Shown: piece by piece, positions 36,888 through 48,250 of the stretch
Layout: each line of letters starts with the position of its first letter
How positions within the stretch are numbered: the stretch's first letter is position 1
Assembly: GCA_902729315.2 (NCBI GenBank)
Contig: LR746264.1
Coordinates: 8,525,878-8,589,877, forward strand
Length of the DNA: 64,000 nucleotides
Source: Spirodela intermedia
Taxonomy: Eukaryota; Streptophyta; Magnoliopsida; Alismatales; Araceae
Direction: 5' to 3'
The notes under the pieces: generated by a model
What the model saw: only the letters and a program-made list of their open reading frames with translations
Database searches by the model: none
Told to the model about the DNA's origin: nothing
Position numbers and translations under genes: made by a program

Positions 36888-37671
36888 CTCTCTTCCTTCC
36901 TCTTCTTATGACGTCAATTTCTTAAAAAACTAAGAGAAATGTGCTTCTGAGAAGTAATAATTGAACAATTTAGTTTGGAGAGCATACGACGGGCTGTGCT
37001 TTCTGGGCCGGAAGTCAACGGGGAAATGGGCTGGGGTTTGTCGACTGAGTAAAATGGTCAAAGTTCTCAGGTTCCCCATGTGGGCCCAACCCAATAATTC
37101 CCGACTTCACCGTCCCAGCTCCCCACCTCCCCCTGTCGGGAAGAGACGGCGACAGCGAAGCGTCTTTTCTCCACTCTCTTTCTCTCTGTGCCCCATTCGG
37201 ACAGCGACATCTAGGCAGCCCCTCGCAGTACGCGGTACGGTGGAACATAATATCCCGTTTGCCACCTGGCCATTGGATATAATCACCTAAGGTGAGCTTA
37301 ACATCAGCGTGGGCATGAGCACCCGTTCAACGGCTCCCAAGGGAGACGAAATCGGTGCGTTTATACTCGTGATCTCACCGGCCTCCTGTTGACAGGTCGT
37401 ATATGCCTCGTCCTGGCGCCGTACGGCAGTGGGGACCACCGGCCGCCCCAAACTCTGGTTTCTACGGTTCTTCGTTCGTTTGAGAAGGATTCCCTGCTCC
37501 GCCAGGAGAGAACGACCAGTCAGTTGATCCCTCCTCCCTCTGCTTTGAGCTGTTCGCCCGCTTCCCTCCTCCTTCCCGACCTGTTCATTGACTTTGGTGT
37601 CGCCTGGAAGCGGCGGCCGCAGGCGAGTGAAGTCGTCGGCTTCGCTTCACGGTGATCGGTAACCGGCGGCG
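36295..37671. other. Intergenic region with G-run and CT microsatellite
   Basis: It contains a run of mostly G at about 36719-36738, a (CT)n tract at about 36857-36892, TGGGCCC near 37081, and the leader of the F-box gene. No gene is recognised. Confidence 0.6.
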
Positions 37672-40490
37672 ATGAAGAAGCTTCGCGTCGCTGAAGAAGC
37701 GAACTATTTTGATGCCTTGGCGGAGGAGACCTTTTTCATGATCCTCGATTGTTTAGATTCCAATCCCCTGGACAAGAAGAGTTTCTCCCTCGTCTGCAAG
37801 TCCTGGTACGCCGCCGAATCCCGCCACCGCAGGGTGCTGAAGCCCCGCCGTGTCGATCTTCTCCCCACCGTCCTCTCTCGGTATCCCTCTGTCTCGCGTC
37901 TCGATCTCTCCCTCTGCCCCCGGGTAACCGACGCTTGCCTCGCAACGGTGGCCCTATCCCTAGGCTCGTCGCTCCGTTCCATCGACCTGTCGAAATCGAG
38001 GTCCTTCACCCAAGTCGGACTAGAGAGCCTCGTGACCAACTGCTCCTCATTGGTGGAGATCGACTTGTCGAATGCGACGGAACTGAGTGACGCCGCGGCA
38101 GCGACGATCGGGCGGGCGAAGAATCTGGAAAGGCTGTCGCTGACCAGGTGCAAGATGGTCACGGACATGGGTCTCGGATGCATCGCCGTTGGATGCCCAA
38201 GACTGAGGGCGCTCAGTTTGAGATGGTGCCTGGGCGTGACGGATCTTGCGGTGGGGCTCGTGGCGGTAAAATGCAAGGAGATTCGTTCTCTTGACATCTC
38301 TTATGTTCAGGTAGATGGGCATCATCTTCTCAGCCTGCAATGGGCCAGAGTTTTTATCACCTTTTCGAGATTTTACATGGTTTTGGGATTAATATATTCC
38401 ATGAACCTTTCTTCAGAATACACAATTTCATGTTCTTCAGCGATTCAGCGATTGATTCAGGGGTGACTGAATCAGTGATTTAGAATGTACCGACAATTTC
38501 TTCTTCACAATTCGCAGGTCACAGGGCAATGCCTGCAGCCAATACTGCAACTGAAGAATCTGCAGGATTTATCCCTCGAAGGATGCCGTGGGATTGATGA
38601 TGAGAGCCTTGCAACTATTCAACAGAAATGCAAATCCCTCGTGGTAATCTTCAGTCCTCGCCTTTTTCTGTTTCCTCATTCATCCAGAAGACTCATCCTC
38701 ACAAGAAAACTCTATGCGGGTAACATGTGCATTACCGAAGAAATGATCTTCATCACAGTGATAGATATCATATCATATTGCTCTTCATTAAACTCACTAG
38801 TACCGCAACATCTGTTGACTGCAACTGCTGGTGATTGCTCCATCTCTGCATGCGTACCCAACAGCTGATGTTAAATGTTATACTGTTAGTATATGGGTTT
38901 ATGTTCCAAAGTTTCATTCCTTTTGTCGTCGTCACTCATCAACGGTTTTCTGCAGACCCTCAACCTGTCAAACTCTCGGCATGTTGGATATCTTGGATTC
39001 TCTTCTCTATCAAGGGGAGCTGTGCATCTACGTGAGCTCATTCTGTCACACTGTGGCACTGTGAGTCTAAACTCTCGTCCTGGTTTCGCACCAGAAGAAA
39101 AAATTGGATAAATACTGTCGCTGAAAGATCCATTTCTTATTACTGTCATGCAGGTTTCTCACTCTTTGGCGAACAGTTTGCAGAAGTTCTCAAGGTTGCA
39201 ATCTCTCCAGTTAGATGGCTGCCGATTTTCTACTTATGGATTGAAAGTTGTCGCGAATTCTTGTTCATCGCTGAGGGAGCTGAGCTTTAGCAAATGCTTG
39301 GGTGTCACCGACGAAGATTTATCCTTAATCTCAGAGAAGAACAAGGACCTGCAGAAACTGGACATCACCTGCTGTCGCGAGATAACTGCTCTCTCTATTG
39401 ACAACATCTCAAGATCATGCCCCTCCCTAAGATCTCTTAAGATGGAATCCTGCAGCCAGGTCTCACGGGAAGCCTTCCCTTTGATTGGAGAGCGTTGCCG
39501 TTTCCTGGAAGAACTGGACCTCACCGACAATGAATTAGATGATGAAGGTTCCCGCCTTGAGATATAATGTTATTTAAGTTAAGCTGAGGCTTTGGTATTT
39601 TATGTTAAAATTCCATAGCAGCTCAAAACTTGCTATTGATTGCAGGGCTGAAGGCGATCTCTAGGTGTCGCGGGCTTCTCGCTCTAAGAATCGGTCTCTG
39701 CTTGAACATAGATGATGAAGGCCTTACCCACATAGGAATGCATTGTCAGAACCTCCAAGAGATCGACTTGTATAGGTTTGATTGTCTTTTTTGTTTCTTT
39801 TTTTTCCCAACCGATGTTGTTGCGTTCAACAATTCTAAGCGCATGCCTTTTGATGTACTATTCCATGACATAGGTAATTTACACACCGTTCTTATTGTTT
39901 TAATGCCGTTGCCTTGGTTATGAGCTCGATCCATGCAAAGTGATCATCTAGAATATTTGTCCATATTTGTGGGTGGATTTGAGGCGAAATATTTCACTGA
40001 TGACGTTGGTTTGGTAGATAAAATTCTCAACTAAAAGATGATTTTGATCAGAAAATCTGATGTCCATCCTTGGTTTCAGGTCCGTTAGAATCAGTGATAA
40101 GGGCGTTGTAGCAGTCGCCCAAGGTTGCCCCGGCTTGCAGATGATCAATTTGTCCTACTGCGAGGAAATCACAGACAGCTCATTGATATCCTTGTCGAAA
40201 TGCTCGAAGATGAACACGGTGGAAATTCGAGGCTGTCCTCAGATCTCGTCAAACGGTCTCTCAGTCATCGCCGCCGGGTGCAGACAGCTCTTTAAGCTTG
40301 ATGTGAAGAAATGCTTTCAGATCAACGATGCTGGAATGATCCCGCTTGCCTGCTTATCTCGAAACCTGAGAGAGGTCGATGATCATCTGTTCTTCAGAAC
40401 TCAAACTACCACACTCTCATAACTTAGACGTGATGCCATAGATATCATTTCTATTTCAGTGGTCTGAGTGCTCAACATCGGTCTTAATTT

Positions 40491-40524
<34 letters not shown>

Positions 40525-41317
40525 TTAGAATAGTTTGAATCGGTTTTGTCAACATTATTGGCCATTTTCTTTGTCCTTCAAAAACAATTCTTCATAAATT
40601 TCATCTTTTGCCGAGCGTTAGTGTTTCTTCAATGTTCTTAAAACTAGGTCAGATGTACAACATTTTTCCCGTCATTTCAATCCTCAACATTCATATAAAT
40701 TTTCCCATTATAAAAAATCGATCGTTTTTATCATTTTTAGATTTTTTCTGTGCCTTACACTGCTCTAAAAATGCTTTCCTGCTTTTTTTCAGATCAATTT
40801 ATCATACTGCTCGGTCACAGACATGGGGTTGTTGACTTTAGCGAGCTTAAGCTACCTCCAGAACATGACTATTGTACATGTAGGAGGCCTGACGGCGTCT
40901 GGTTTGGCAGCAGCACTAATAGCTTGTGGCGGGTTGACTAAAGTGAAACTCAATCTCTCATTCAAGTCACTTCTGCCAAAAAATCTCCTCGAGCATATGG
41001 AAGCTCGAGGATGTATAGTTCAGTGGAGAGACAAGCCATTCCAGGTGAAAATATTTTTATCCCATCAAAAAAAATATTTTTTTTCCGGTAATCGTTGACA
41101 TCTCATTTCAAAGTTGTCAGTCGCATTGACCCTTATTTTCCTCCCAATCGAGGCTATTCATTTTGAACATAGAAAATGTGTTGAGCGCAAAACTTCTTAA
41201 ACCCTCTCAAAGTTAGAAGAAAATGCGATCCAAATGAAAAGATCAAGAAATGGAAGATTTTTTTTTGTTTTCTTTGTATAATTGCAGATATTTTTTTCCA
41301 CTTGGGAAGATGCTTGA
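37672..41317 (+). CDS. F-box/LRR-repeat protein (FBL3-like)
   Basis: Substrate adaptor of an SCF-type ubiquitin ligase. Exons: 37672-38310, 38518-38643, 38956-39060, 39154-39547, 39646-39775, 40080-40374, 40793-41044, 41288-41317, giving 656 residues. The F-box is near residues 12-55 (LAEETFFMILDCLDSNPLDK, VCKSWYAAESRHRR). The rest is cysteine-containing LRRs such as LSLTRCKMVTDMGLGCIAVG, LDITCCREITALSI and MINLSYCEEITDSSLISLSK. Order and length match Arabidopsis FBL3 (At5g01720) from memory; its substrate is unknown. The fourth donor is weak (GAAG|gttccc). The last exon (FFSTWEDA) is least certain: read-through from 41044 instead ends at 41098 with a lysine-rich tail. Confidence 0.92.
40497..40524. 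repeat. AT dinucleotide microsatellite
   Basis: About 14 copies of AT inside the sixth intron of the F-box/LRR gene. Confidence 0.95.
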
Positions 41318-42640
41318 CGAATTATATTAAAAGATAAATTTATTTTAATTTTGGTGGGTTACCCACCTAGTTGACTGTATGCTTAGCAACCATTGTGCTT
41401 CATGTTCTGTGACGTGTTAATTTTTTAAATTATTTTCCGGCGCTGGAAATTTGGCAAGAAACTCACCAAGAACATTTGACTGATTAGATGGTTGACCCAG
41501 ACCCCATCAAGATCTGGAAGCTGCCAGCGGGCGTGGAAACCTGAAGATACAAGAAAGAGCACCTCATCTCCCACACTGGACGAGCCGAGTCCCTGTCGCC
41601 TTTCAAGCCACTTCCAGAGGGATGAGGAGGATACTAACTGCAGAGATCTTGCTCTGCGGAGTTCTTCGTACTAAATCCTCTTCCGGATAAGGGAATGGGG
41701 ATTTTTGAGACGATTGGCATCTCTGGGCAGCAAGCTGAAGGTGCCAGTGAATCTCCGCCTTCGACTACGGCCACCGGCGGAGGAGCTCTTTCTTTTTTCC
41801 GGCAGCCGCCCGCCCGCGTGGGAAGCATCAGCTCTCCGCACATGACAACGAAACGTGCGGAGGCTTACGAGATCTCGTCCATGGTTAGTGCCGGTGTCGG
41901 TTGTTCCCCAGAATCATACTGTTTGTCCGTTGACCCATACGCTCTGAATTCTCTCTCCTAGCATACCCTGGTCTCCTGCACCGTTACAAATTTACTCCTG
42001 AGCGCACAGAGAGAGAGAGAGAGAGAGAGAGTTTAGGGCTCAGGTCCTCGCTCCTCCTCAACTGGGTTCCTCTTGGAATTGGTCAGGTCAAGATGTAATC
42101 CATCGAAGAGTGAGGTCCTAAAGCCGTCAACTCTCTCTCTCTCCACCGCAAGTTGAACTGTTCAACGGGCGACCATAGGCGGCACCTTAGCTCTCTGGTG
42201 AAAATAATATAAGAAAAGAGGGACGGCTCGAGACTGAGGGCGACTCGCCGGTGCGCTCCCCGGAGACGACCCTGCTCCGCCTGCGCCGTCATACCCCGCG
42301 CCGCCGAGTGACCGTTGGAAACGCGCTTCCGGCGACCGAGTCCCTGCCAATCCACCGACGGACTCGTCACCTCCCTCTCGGAGGCCGATCTGGCGGACAT
42401 GGTGAAACCTAGCGATCTGCATGCATGCATATGAGGGGCTCATAGAGATCATGAAGCTTAAAGTTAACGCCTAAAATGGCTCTCCCTCAGTATTTTGTAC
42501 CATGTTTAATTGAATCTGTATCCATATACCTACCTGTTTAAGAAAGGGCTTCCACTGGGGTACGCGGCAAGAAGTGATTTGAAGAGAACCTTCGAATGGG
42601 AGGAGGAAGCGTGCCAGTACTTGGAAGGAGCTCTCGCCGC
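41318..42640. other. Intergenic region upstream of the WRKY gene
   Basis: GA tract at about 42009-42030. An 88-codon ATG frame at 41695-41961 (begins MGIFETIGISGQQ) has an in-frame GT donor-like site near 41884, but no family is recognised and no partner exon was found. Otherwise promoter sequence. Confidence 0.5.
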
Positions 42641-42646
42641 CTGTAC

Positions 42647-42687
42647 AGTCAAAGCCACAAGGTTTGACCAAGCCGTTCAACGGTCAA
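42647..42687 (+). promoter_or_regulatory. W-box cluster in the WRKY33-like promoter
   Basis: Three WRKY-binding TTGAC(C/T) sites within 41 bp: AGTCAA at 42647-42652 (reverse of TTGACT), TTGACC at 42664-42669 and GGTCAA at 42682-42687 (reverse of TTGACC), about 180-220 bp upstream of the ATG. Clustered W-boxes in WRKY33-type promoters are known to support auto- and cross-regulation; that role here is inferred. Confidence 0.75.
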
Positions 42688-42866
42688 AGCTTGGTATCAC
42701 CTTCTTAGAAGATGCCCCACTCCCCTCGTCTCCCTGGTTTTCCATTAATAATAAAGTCGCGTAGTCTTCCCTCTCCTCCAAGCTTCTCCTCCTCGGCATA
42801 TCTGAGAAAATCCGTCAGATCTACGGACGTCTCCTCCTCGATTATTCCCCTCCGCCTGAGCTCCAC

Positions 42867-43311
42867 ATGGCTTCCTCCAGCGGGAGCTTGGAGACCACAG
42901 GGAATTCCCGTGGAGTTCCCTTCTCCTTCTCCGCTCAGTTCCCGACCTCCTTCTCCGACCTCCTCCGAGGAAACGACGACGAGGAGAAGGAAGACCGTTT
43001 GAAGCTGCCCCAGGCGAGCGGAGGCTTTTCCGACAGGAACTCTGGCGGCGGCGGTGCCTCAGGGGGAGGGTTGTCCAAGTTCAAGTCCCAGCCGCCCCCA
43101 TCGCTGCCGCTATCCCCGCTGCCGATTTCTCCCTCTTCCTACTTTGCCATGCCGCCCGGCCTCAGCCCCTCGGAGTTCTTGGACTCCCCCGTCCTCCTCT
43201 CCTCTTCTAATGTAACCTCCCAGCCACTTAAATCCTACATGGGTCTTGCATGATTTTTCCTATTCAGTTAACGGACGCAAACGCCCAACGTTTTCTTAAA
43301 AGCTCGTTAAT

Positions 43312-43357
<46 letters not shown>

Positions 43358-45170
43358 TGATACGCCGAATCCGATTCATAATCCGGCAGGAATCATTGTC
43401 TCGTTTTTGTTTTTGGTCTCCGCGTTTATCACCGTTTTCATTAATTTCTTGCCTGAGATACGATGAATTCATACGGCGTTCTTCGGCTCTTATGACAGAT
43501 CCTGCCCTCTCCGACCACTGGAACTTATGCTGCACCGTCGTTCAACTGGAAGCCGAGCCAGAATAGCTACCAGCAGCATGCCGTCAAAGAGGAAGATAAT
43601 GGCTTCGTCAATTTCTCTTTCTCAACCCAGTTGGCGCAGGGAAATAGCTCCGCTTCCCTCTTCCAGAGCTCCTCAGGATCGGCTCCCGCGGTACGATGCC
43701 TTGCAGAGAAGGAAAATTCCACCTTTCTTCTCCTCTCTCTCTCTCTCTCTCCCTATCGTCGTTCTCCTCCTTTCTCCCTTGATATCTGGTATCTACTGTT
43801 ATTGCGATCGTTCTGAAGTCCTATCTTTCTCTTCACAGCAGCAGCAGCAGCAACAGCAGCACCATCATTCGTGGAATTACACAGAACCCGCCATCCGGGC
43901 ATCCGATTTCTCCGGTGTGACGGCCGCGGTCAAACCCGAGCTTCCCCCCTCGAAGAGACACAGCTCCCCCGAGATTGCGTCCTCCATGACCTCCAACATA
44001 CATAGCCTGCAGACCCAGAAAGAACAGAGATCGGACGATGGCTACAACTGGAGGAAGTACGGGCAGAAGCAGGTGAAGGGAAGCGAGAACCCCCGGAGCT
44101 ACTACAAGTGCACCTACCCCAGCTGCCCGACCAAGAAGAAGGTGGAGAGGAATCTGGAAGGCCAGATCACCGAGATCGTCTACAAGGGCGCTCACAATCA
44201 CCCGAAGCCTCAGTCCACGCGGAGAAACTCGTTATCTCAAATCGTTCAGCAGACGGCCTCCACAGAGGAATCGGACCATTCTTTCGGCGGCCGTGTAGCC
44301 CCTCCCATGGACTCCGCCGCCACGCCGGAAAACTCCTCCGTTTCCTTCGGCGACGACGACTTGGAGCTGAGCTCTCAAAGGAGCAGGTCTGGTGGGGAGG
44401 ACTTCGATGACGACGAACCAGACGCCAAGCGCTGGTAAGCTTCTGCCCAAAGGACCGACGAAGATCATACTGTTCTTGACTTCATGCAGCACCGGTCTTA
44501 ACTTGCACCTCTATCCTCCGTTGCCTTCAGGAAGCAAGAAGGAGACGGTGAGGGGATCTCCGGCTCCGGGAACAGAACAGTGAGAGAGCCAAAGGTCGTC
44601 GTCCAGACCACCAGCGACATCGATATCCTAGACGATGGGTATAGATGGAGGAAGTACGGCCAGAAGGTGGTCAAGGGGAATCCCAACCCGAGGTTCGCCA
44701 CTCCTCCGCGAGCTACTAAAACCTCCTTCTAGGGTTAGAACCTAACTAGTCGCTTCTTCTACATTCGCAGGAGCTACTACAAGTGCACCAGCATGGGATG
44801 TCCGGTGAGGAAGCACGTCGAAAGGGCGTCGCATGATACGAGGGCAGTCGTCACGACCTATGAGGGGAAGCACAACCACGACGTCCCCCCAGCTCGCGGC
44901 AGCGGGGCGCAGCAGCTCATCCGCTCATCAACGGAGAACGGTAACATCACCATGGCCATTCGGCCCTCCGCCACCGCCGGCGGCTCCCACTTTCGCGGGA
45001 CAGGAGACCAAGTTGGCCCCGCGGCCGCCGCCCTGGAGTTGCGCCAGGCGGCGCCGGAGAAGAGCCACGCCTACCTGCCGGCGGCCTCCACCTACGCAAA
45101 CTACCCGCAGCAGAACAGGGGGTTTCATGCTCCCGCCGACGACGGAGGAGACGAAGGACGAAGTTCTTAG
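42867..45170 (+). CDS. Group I WRKY transcription factor (WRKY33-like)
   Basis: Five exons: 42867-43211, 43499-43690, 43839-44434, 44531-44692, 44771-45170; 564 residues. Two WRKY domains: WRKYGQK at about 250-256 with a C2H2 zinc motif (CTYPSC...HNH), and WRKYGQK at about 417-423 with CTSMGC...HNH. The last intron splits the C-terminal domain at the conserved NPR site, as in group I genes. The N-terminal SP cluster ([20 protein letters not shown]) is the D-motif type phosphorylated by MAP kinases in WRKY33. Exon 3 opens with seven Gln and three His. WRKY33-type factors bind W-boxes in the nucleus and drive defence against necrotrophs and camalexin-type responses. Family placement is firm; orthology to WRKY33 rather than close paralogues is probable. 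Confidence 0.94.
43314..43353. repeat. CT dinucleotide microsatellite
   Basis: About 20 copies of CT in the first intron of the WRKY gene. Confidence 0.95.
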
Positions 45171-46179
45171 AGTCGCTACTCTGCTGAACATGCCCTGAGC
45201 AGGAGAGTAGGATACGTTTCTTCTATATTTGTTTGATTGCTTTGCTGTATATGATTTGGGAGTAGTTTCATCTGCAGGAGGTCATTCTCTTAATTTGTTC
45301 GATTTTTTCAAGGCCCTTCAGAAAAGGAAGAAATCGGGCCACCTAACGTAAACGATAAATATCGCTTCTTTTTTTTCCTCTCTTAGTTTCCGTCTCCTGG
45401 TTTCTCGGTGCGATCGAAGAGGAAGAAGCTGAGCCGGAAAAAAAAGAAAGAAAAAAAAGAAAGAAAAAAAAAATCTGTGAGGGCCCTTCTATCCGGCAAG
45501 AACCCCGCGTCCGGCCCAAGATCACGGTCTTCCCCTTCTTCTCCGTCAAGAAATGCTGCCGGGCCTCCTCGTGAGATGCTGCGGTGGATTCTTCCGCAAG
45601 GAAGGTCGTTTTCCATCTTCAAAGGAGGTGTGGAAAGATTTGACGACCCAAAAAGTCAACGATCACGGGAACCAGTTCGGTCGCTGTCTGCTCTTAAAGA
45701 ACACCGGAGAGCTGCCCGCCAGCAGGAACCGGCTCCCTCGTCCCTGCCCGCGTTCACCAGGCCATTTCATACCTTCACGCGAGGGCGGAGTCTGAACGAG
45801 ACAGAAACCTCTCTCACGCCTCATCGTGGATCCCCAACCAATAGATAAGACCGTGGCCGCATGTCGATCGATCGCCCAAGTACTGAAATCATACGACGGG
45901 AACAGTAAACATCCGGTATTTAGACATTTCTTCTATCAAAAAGTAGAACTATTGGTTAAGAGTAGCGTCGGGGCCGCCGATCTCCCGGCCGTCTCGATAA
46001 GACCCAGAAACCTTTGAAGAAACTGCAGTAACATCAAGACCAAAGCAGCTAGCTGATGAGTGTACAAAAGCAGATCGAGCATTGTCCTTTTTTCTTCTTT
46101 TTTTTCTCTCTAATTTATTTCCCTATATACATACAACCGAAGAGCAAATCCTCATCAGCAGCCAATCCTCCAGCAGGAT
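45171..46179. other. Convergent intergenic region between WRKY and ERD15-like genes
   Basis: Contains both 3' UTRs. There are A/G-rich runs at about 45436-45475. Open frames at 45408-45848 and 46056-46517 lack recognisable domains; the second is a shadow of the ERD15-like gene. Confidence 0.5.
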
Positions 46180-46710
46180 CTAGCGCGGCTGCTGAATCGT
46201 TCGGGGACTGGGCTTCATCTTCACGATCCTGGGCACCTTCTCGGTGTACGAAGGGGTCCTCGGCAGGCATCGCATCCCGCGCCACTTCTCCGCGCCCCAC
46301 GAGACCATCTCCCGACCCTGCCCCTTCTCACCGTCCTCTCCCTCTGCACAGAGACCATCGTCCACAGTCAATCAATCAATCAAGAAAGAAAGAAAGAAGG
46401 AAAGAAACCGAGACAATGGCGGAAAGGGCGAGTGGGTCAAGTGCTCACGCCGCTGGTAGCCTTCGAAGATGTCGTAGATCTCCGGCAGCGACGACCCCTC
46501 GTCGTCCTCGTCGATGAACCCGGCCCCGTCGCGTGCCTCGGCCTCCTCCAGGAAGCATTCCCGGAGCCAGTAATCCCTGAACCAGGCGGTCGACTTCACG
46601 AGATCCCACCACTCGTCGGAGAAGTCCTCCACCGCCCGGTAGGCCATTGGCACGAACAGCGGAGCATCCGGATTCAATGCCGAAGCGGGTCTATCAGAGA
46701 TCACTTCCAT
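46180..46710 (-). CDS. ERD15: ERD15-like PAM2-motif protein (early responsive to dehydration 15)
   Basis: Small acidic regulator that binds the MLLE domain of poly(A)-binding protein through its PAM2 motif and modulates ABA and stress responses. Two exons on the minus strand: 46449-46710 and 46180-46343, 141 residues. Start is ATG 46708-46710 ([13 protein letters not shown]). The PAM2 motif and following conserved block read [20 protein letters not shown] then EWWDLV and WFRDYWL, near residues 11-50. An acidic LPEIYDIF segment follows. The last exon ends with the family signature [24 protein letters not shown]-like element on the minus strand lies near 46808-46813, and G-box/ABRE-type sites lie further upstream. 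Confidence 0.94.
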
Positions 46711-47732
46711 CGTCGCCGCCAACCTCTACACCACCTTCCTTCCTTTTCCCCTACCCTCTCTTCTTCTCCAACGCTTTCCTGTTCCCTTCCTCCTCTCTGG
46801 GATCACCAATATAAGGATAAGCACAGAAGCCAGGACGGGAGTCTCGAATTGATCGGACGGCTGAGGTTCAATCCTGGCTGGGCTCCGCCCCTGGTTCCTG
46901 GAAAGGTTGGGCCCGGATAAGGAGTAGTTTCTAGATCTCAACTATCGCCCGTCGGATGACACCGATGGAAAATCAACGGTGAGGATACGGGGACGCGGAT
47001 GAAAATATCGAGACTAAAAAGGCAAAAGCCACCCACCGTCGCTGTTCATTCGACGGGACATCTCTTGCCACGTAGACGTTCTTATCTTCAGGCCACGTGA
47101 TCACACCATAGCTCCGTATATAATATATTTCCTTATAGTAGAAAAAGAGAATCTATCTCATTATGACAAAAATTTCTCCCTCTGACTTTTCTAATTATAT
47201 ATATATATCAGTTATAACCTTAGATGATAAACCCTGTCGATAGAATAATATAATAGGATTTCCTTATATATCAGTTATAACTAAGTAAAAACGTGGAATT
47301 TCAATTATTTTTTATTTGAAAATAAATGTAGAAAAATATATCCAACTAAATACCTTTTTGACTAACATCTTGAGCTAGATATGGAAGAGTCAGTCTGCAA
47401 CTTTGAATGCGTTAATTAAATAAATTTTATTATCTGAATTATTTTAACAATTTTTATTTTTTAGATATAAACACATATCGACTATAATTGTACATAAGAT
47501 TATGCAACAATAGTTGTGAGAAAATTTAAGACATGAGGTAAAATTTTGGATTTTATCAAGTCATTTAGCTCAGAATAATAGCTTTTTAAACAATGCCTCA
47601 ATGAAATATCAAATCCTCCCACAGTGTCAAATACATCAGTTATTTACTCCAACTTAGTCAGTATGATGATGTAGTTCTCATTCATTTTATTTTTCTATGA
47701 CATAGAATCATTATAATTAATGGGACATTAAT
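46711..47732. other. ERD15 upstream region passing into AT-rich DNA
   Basis: GC-rich promoter to about 47100, then strongly AT-rich sequence flanking the retrotransposon. The phrase ATATCAGTTATAAC occurs twice (around 47205 and 47267). No gene. Confidence 0.6.
47094..47099 (-). promoter_or_regulatory. ABRE/G-box upstream of ERD15-like gene
   Basis: CACGTG in GGCCACGTGATC, about 385 bp upstream of the ERD15-like ATG, with a second CCACGT core at about 47068-47073. G-box/ABRE sites bind bZIP factors in ABA signalling, consistent with the gene family's dehydration response. Confidence 0.55.
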
Positions 47733-47909
47733 TGTTAGAAGATGACTTGATGTTTTTTTTAGGTAGATCTGAACCCAATTAATGAAACTTTTCTTTCCAA
47801 CTTTATTTTTCTGTTCTCCTCTCTCCCTCTCTCCCTTACTATCTATGCCTTCTACGGTCCTTTCTCAATGAGAGAAGAGGAAGGAGTCAACTAGTTTGAG
47901 ATTCTAACA
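47733..47909 (+). repeat. 5' LTR of copia element (177 bp)
   Basis: Starts TGTTAGAA and ends TTCTAACA, an 8-bp perfect inverted terminus. It lacks a 44-bp block present in the 3' LTR, which includes the TATA-like CTATAAATAT. Confidence 0.95.
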
Positions 47910-47920
47910 TGGTATCAAAG
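47910..47920 (+). other. Primer-binding site of copia element
   Basis: TGGTATCAAAG directly after the 5' LTR. This matches the initiator-Met tRNA 3' end complement used by plant copia elements (TGGTATCAGAG) with one change. Confidence 0.9.
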
Positions 47921-48250
47921 TAGGCTAGGTGTGTTCATTCCATACTCTATTGATCCCCATAATATTCCTTTGGGCTAAGTTCTCGACTTACTATTGAATA
48001 CCTTTTATTATGCACTATATTTAAGTTTGAGTCAGATTGAAGGCTTATGTGATACAATTAGTTATTTATAACCCTAGTTATATCTCCTTTCATTAGTGAA
48101 GGAGAGAATATTATTTTTTTGAGTGAATTCAAGTATACGTAGAGCTCATTTAATCCTCTATTAGGCTCCAGTTTCTTTGAAAGAAGACGAGAGCGCAACC
48201 ACTTGGTGTTCAGAGGAGAGGTATCAATTTATATTTCGGAAGTTGTTGAC

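Noticed and set aside
41695-41961. 88-codon ATG frame upstream of the WRKY gene as a first exon of a separate gene
   Set aside because: Plausible composition and a GT near 41884, but no partner exon or family; left as intergenic.
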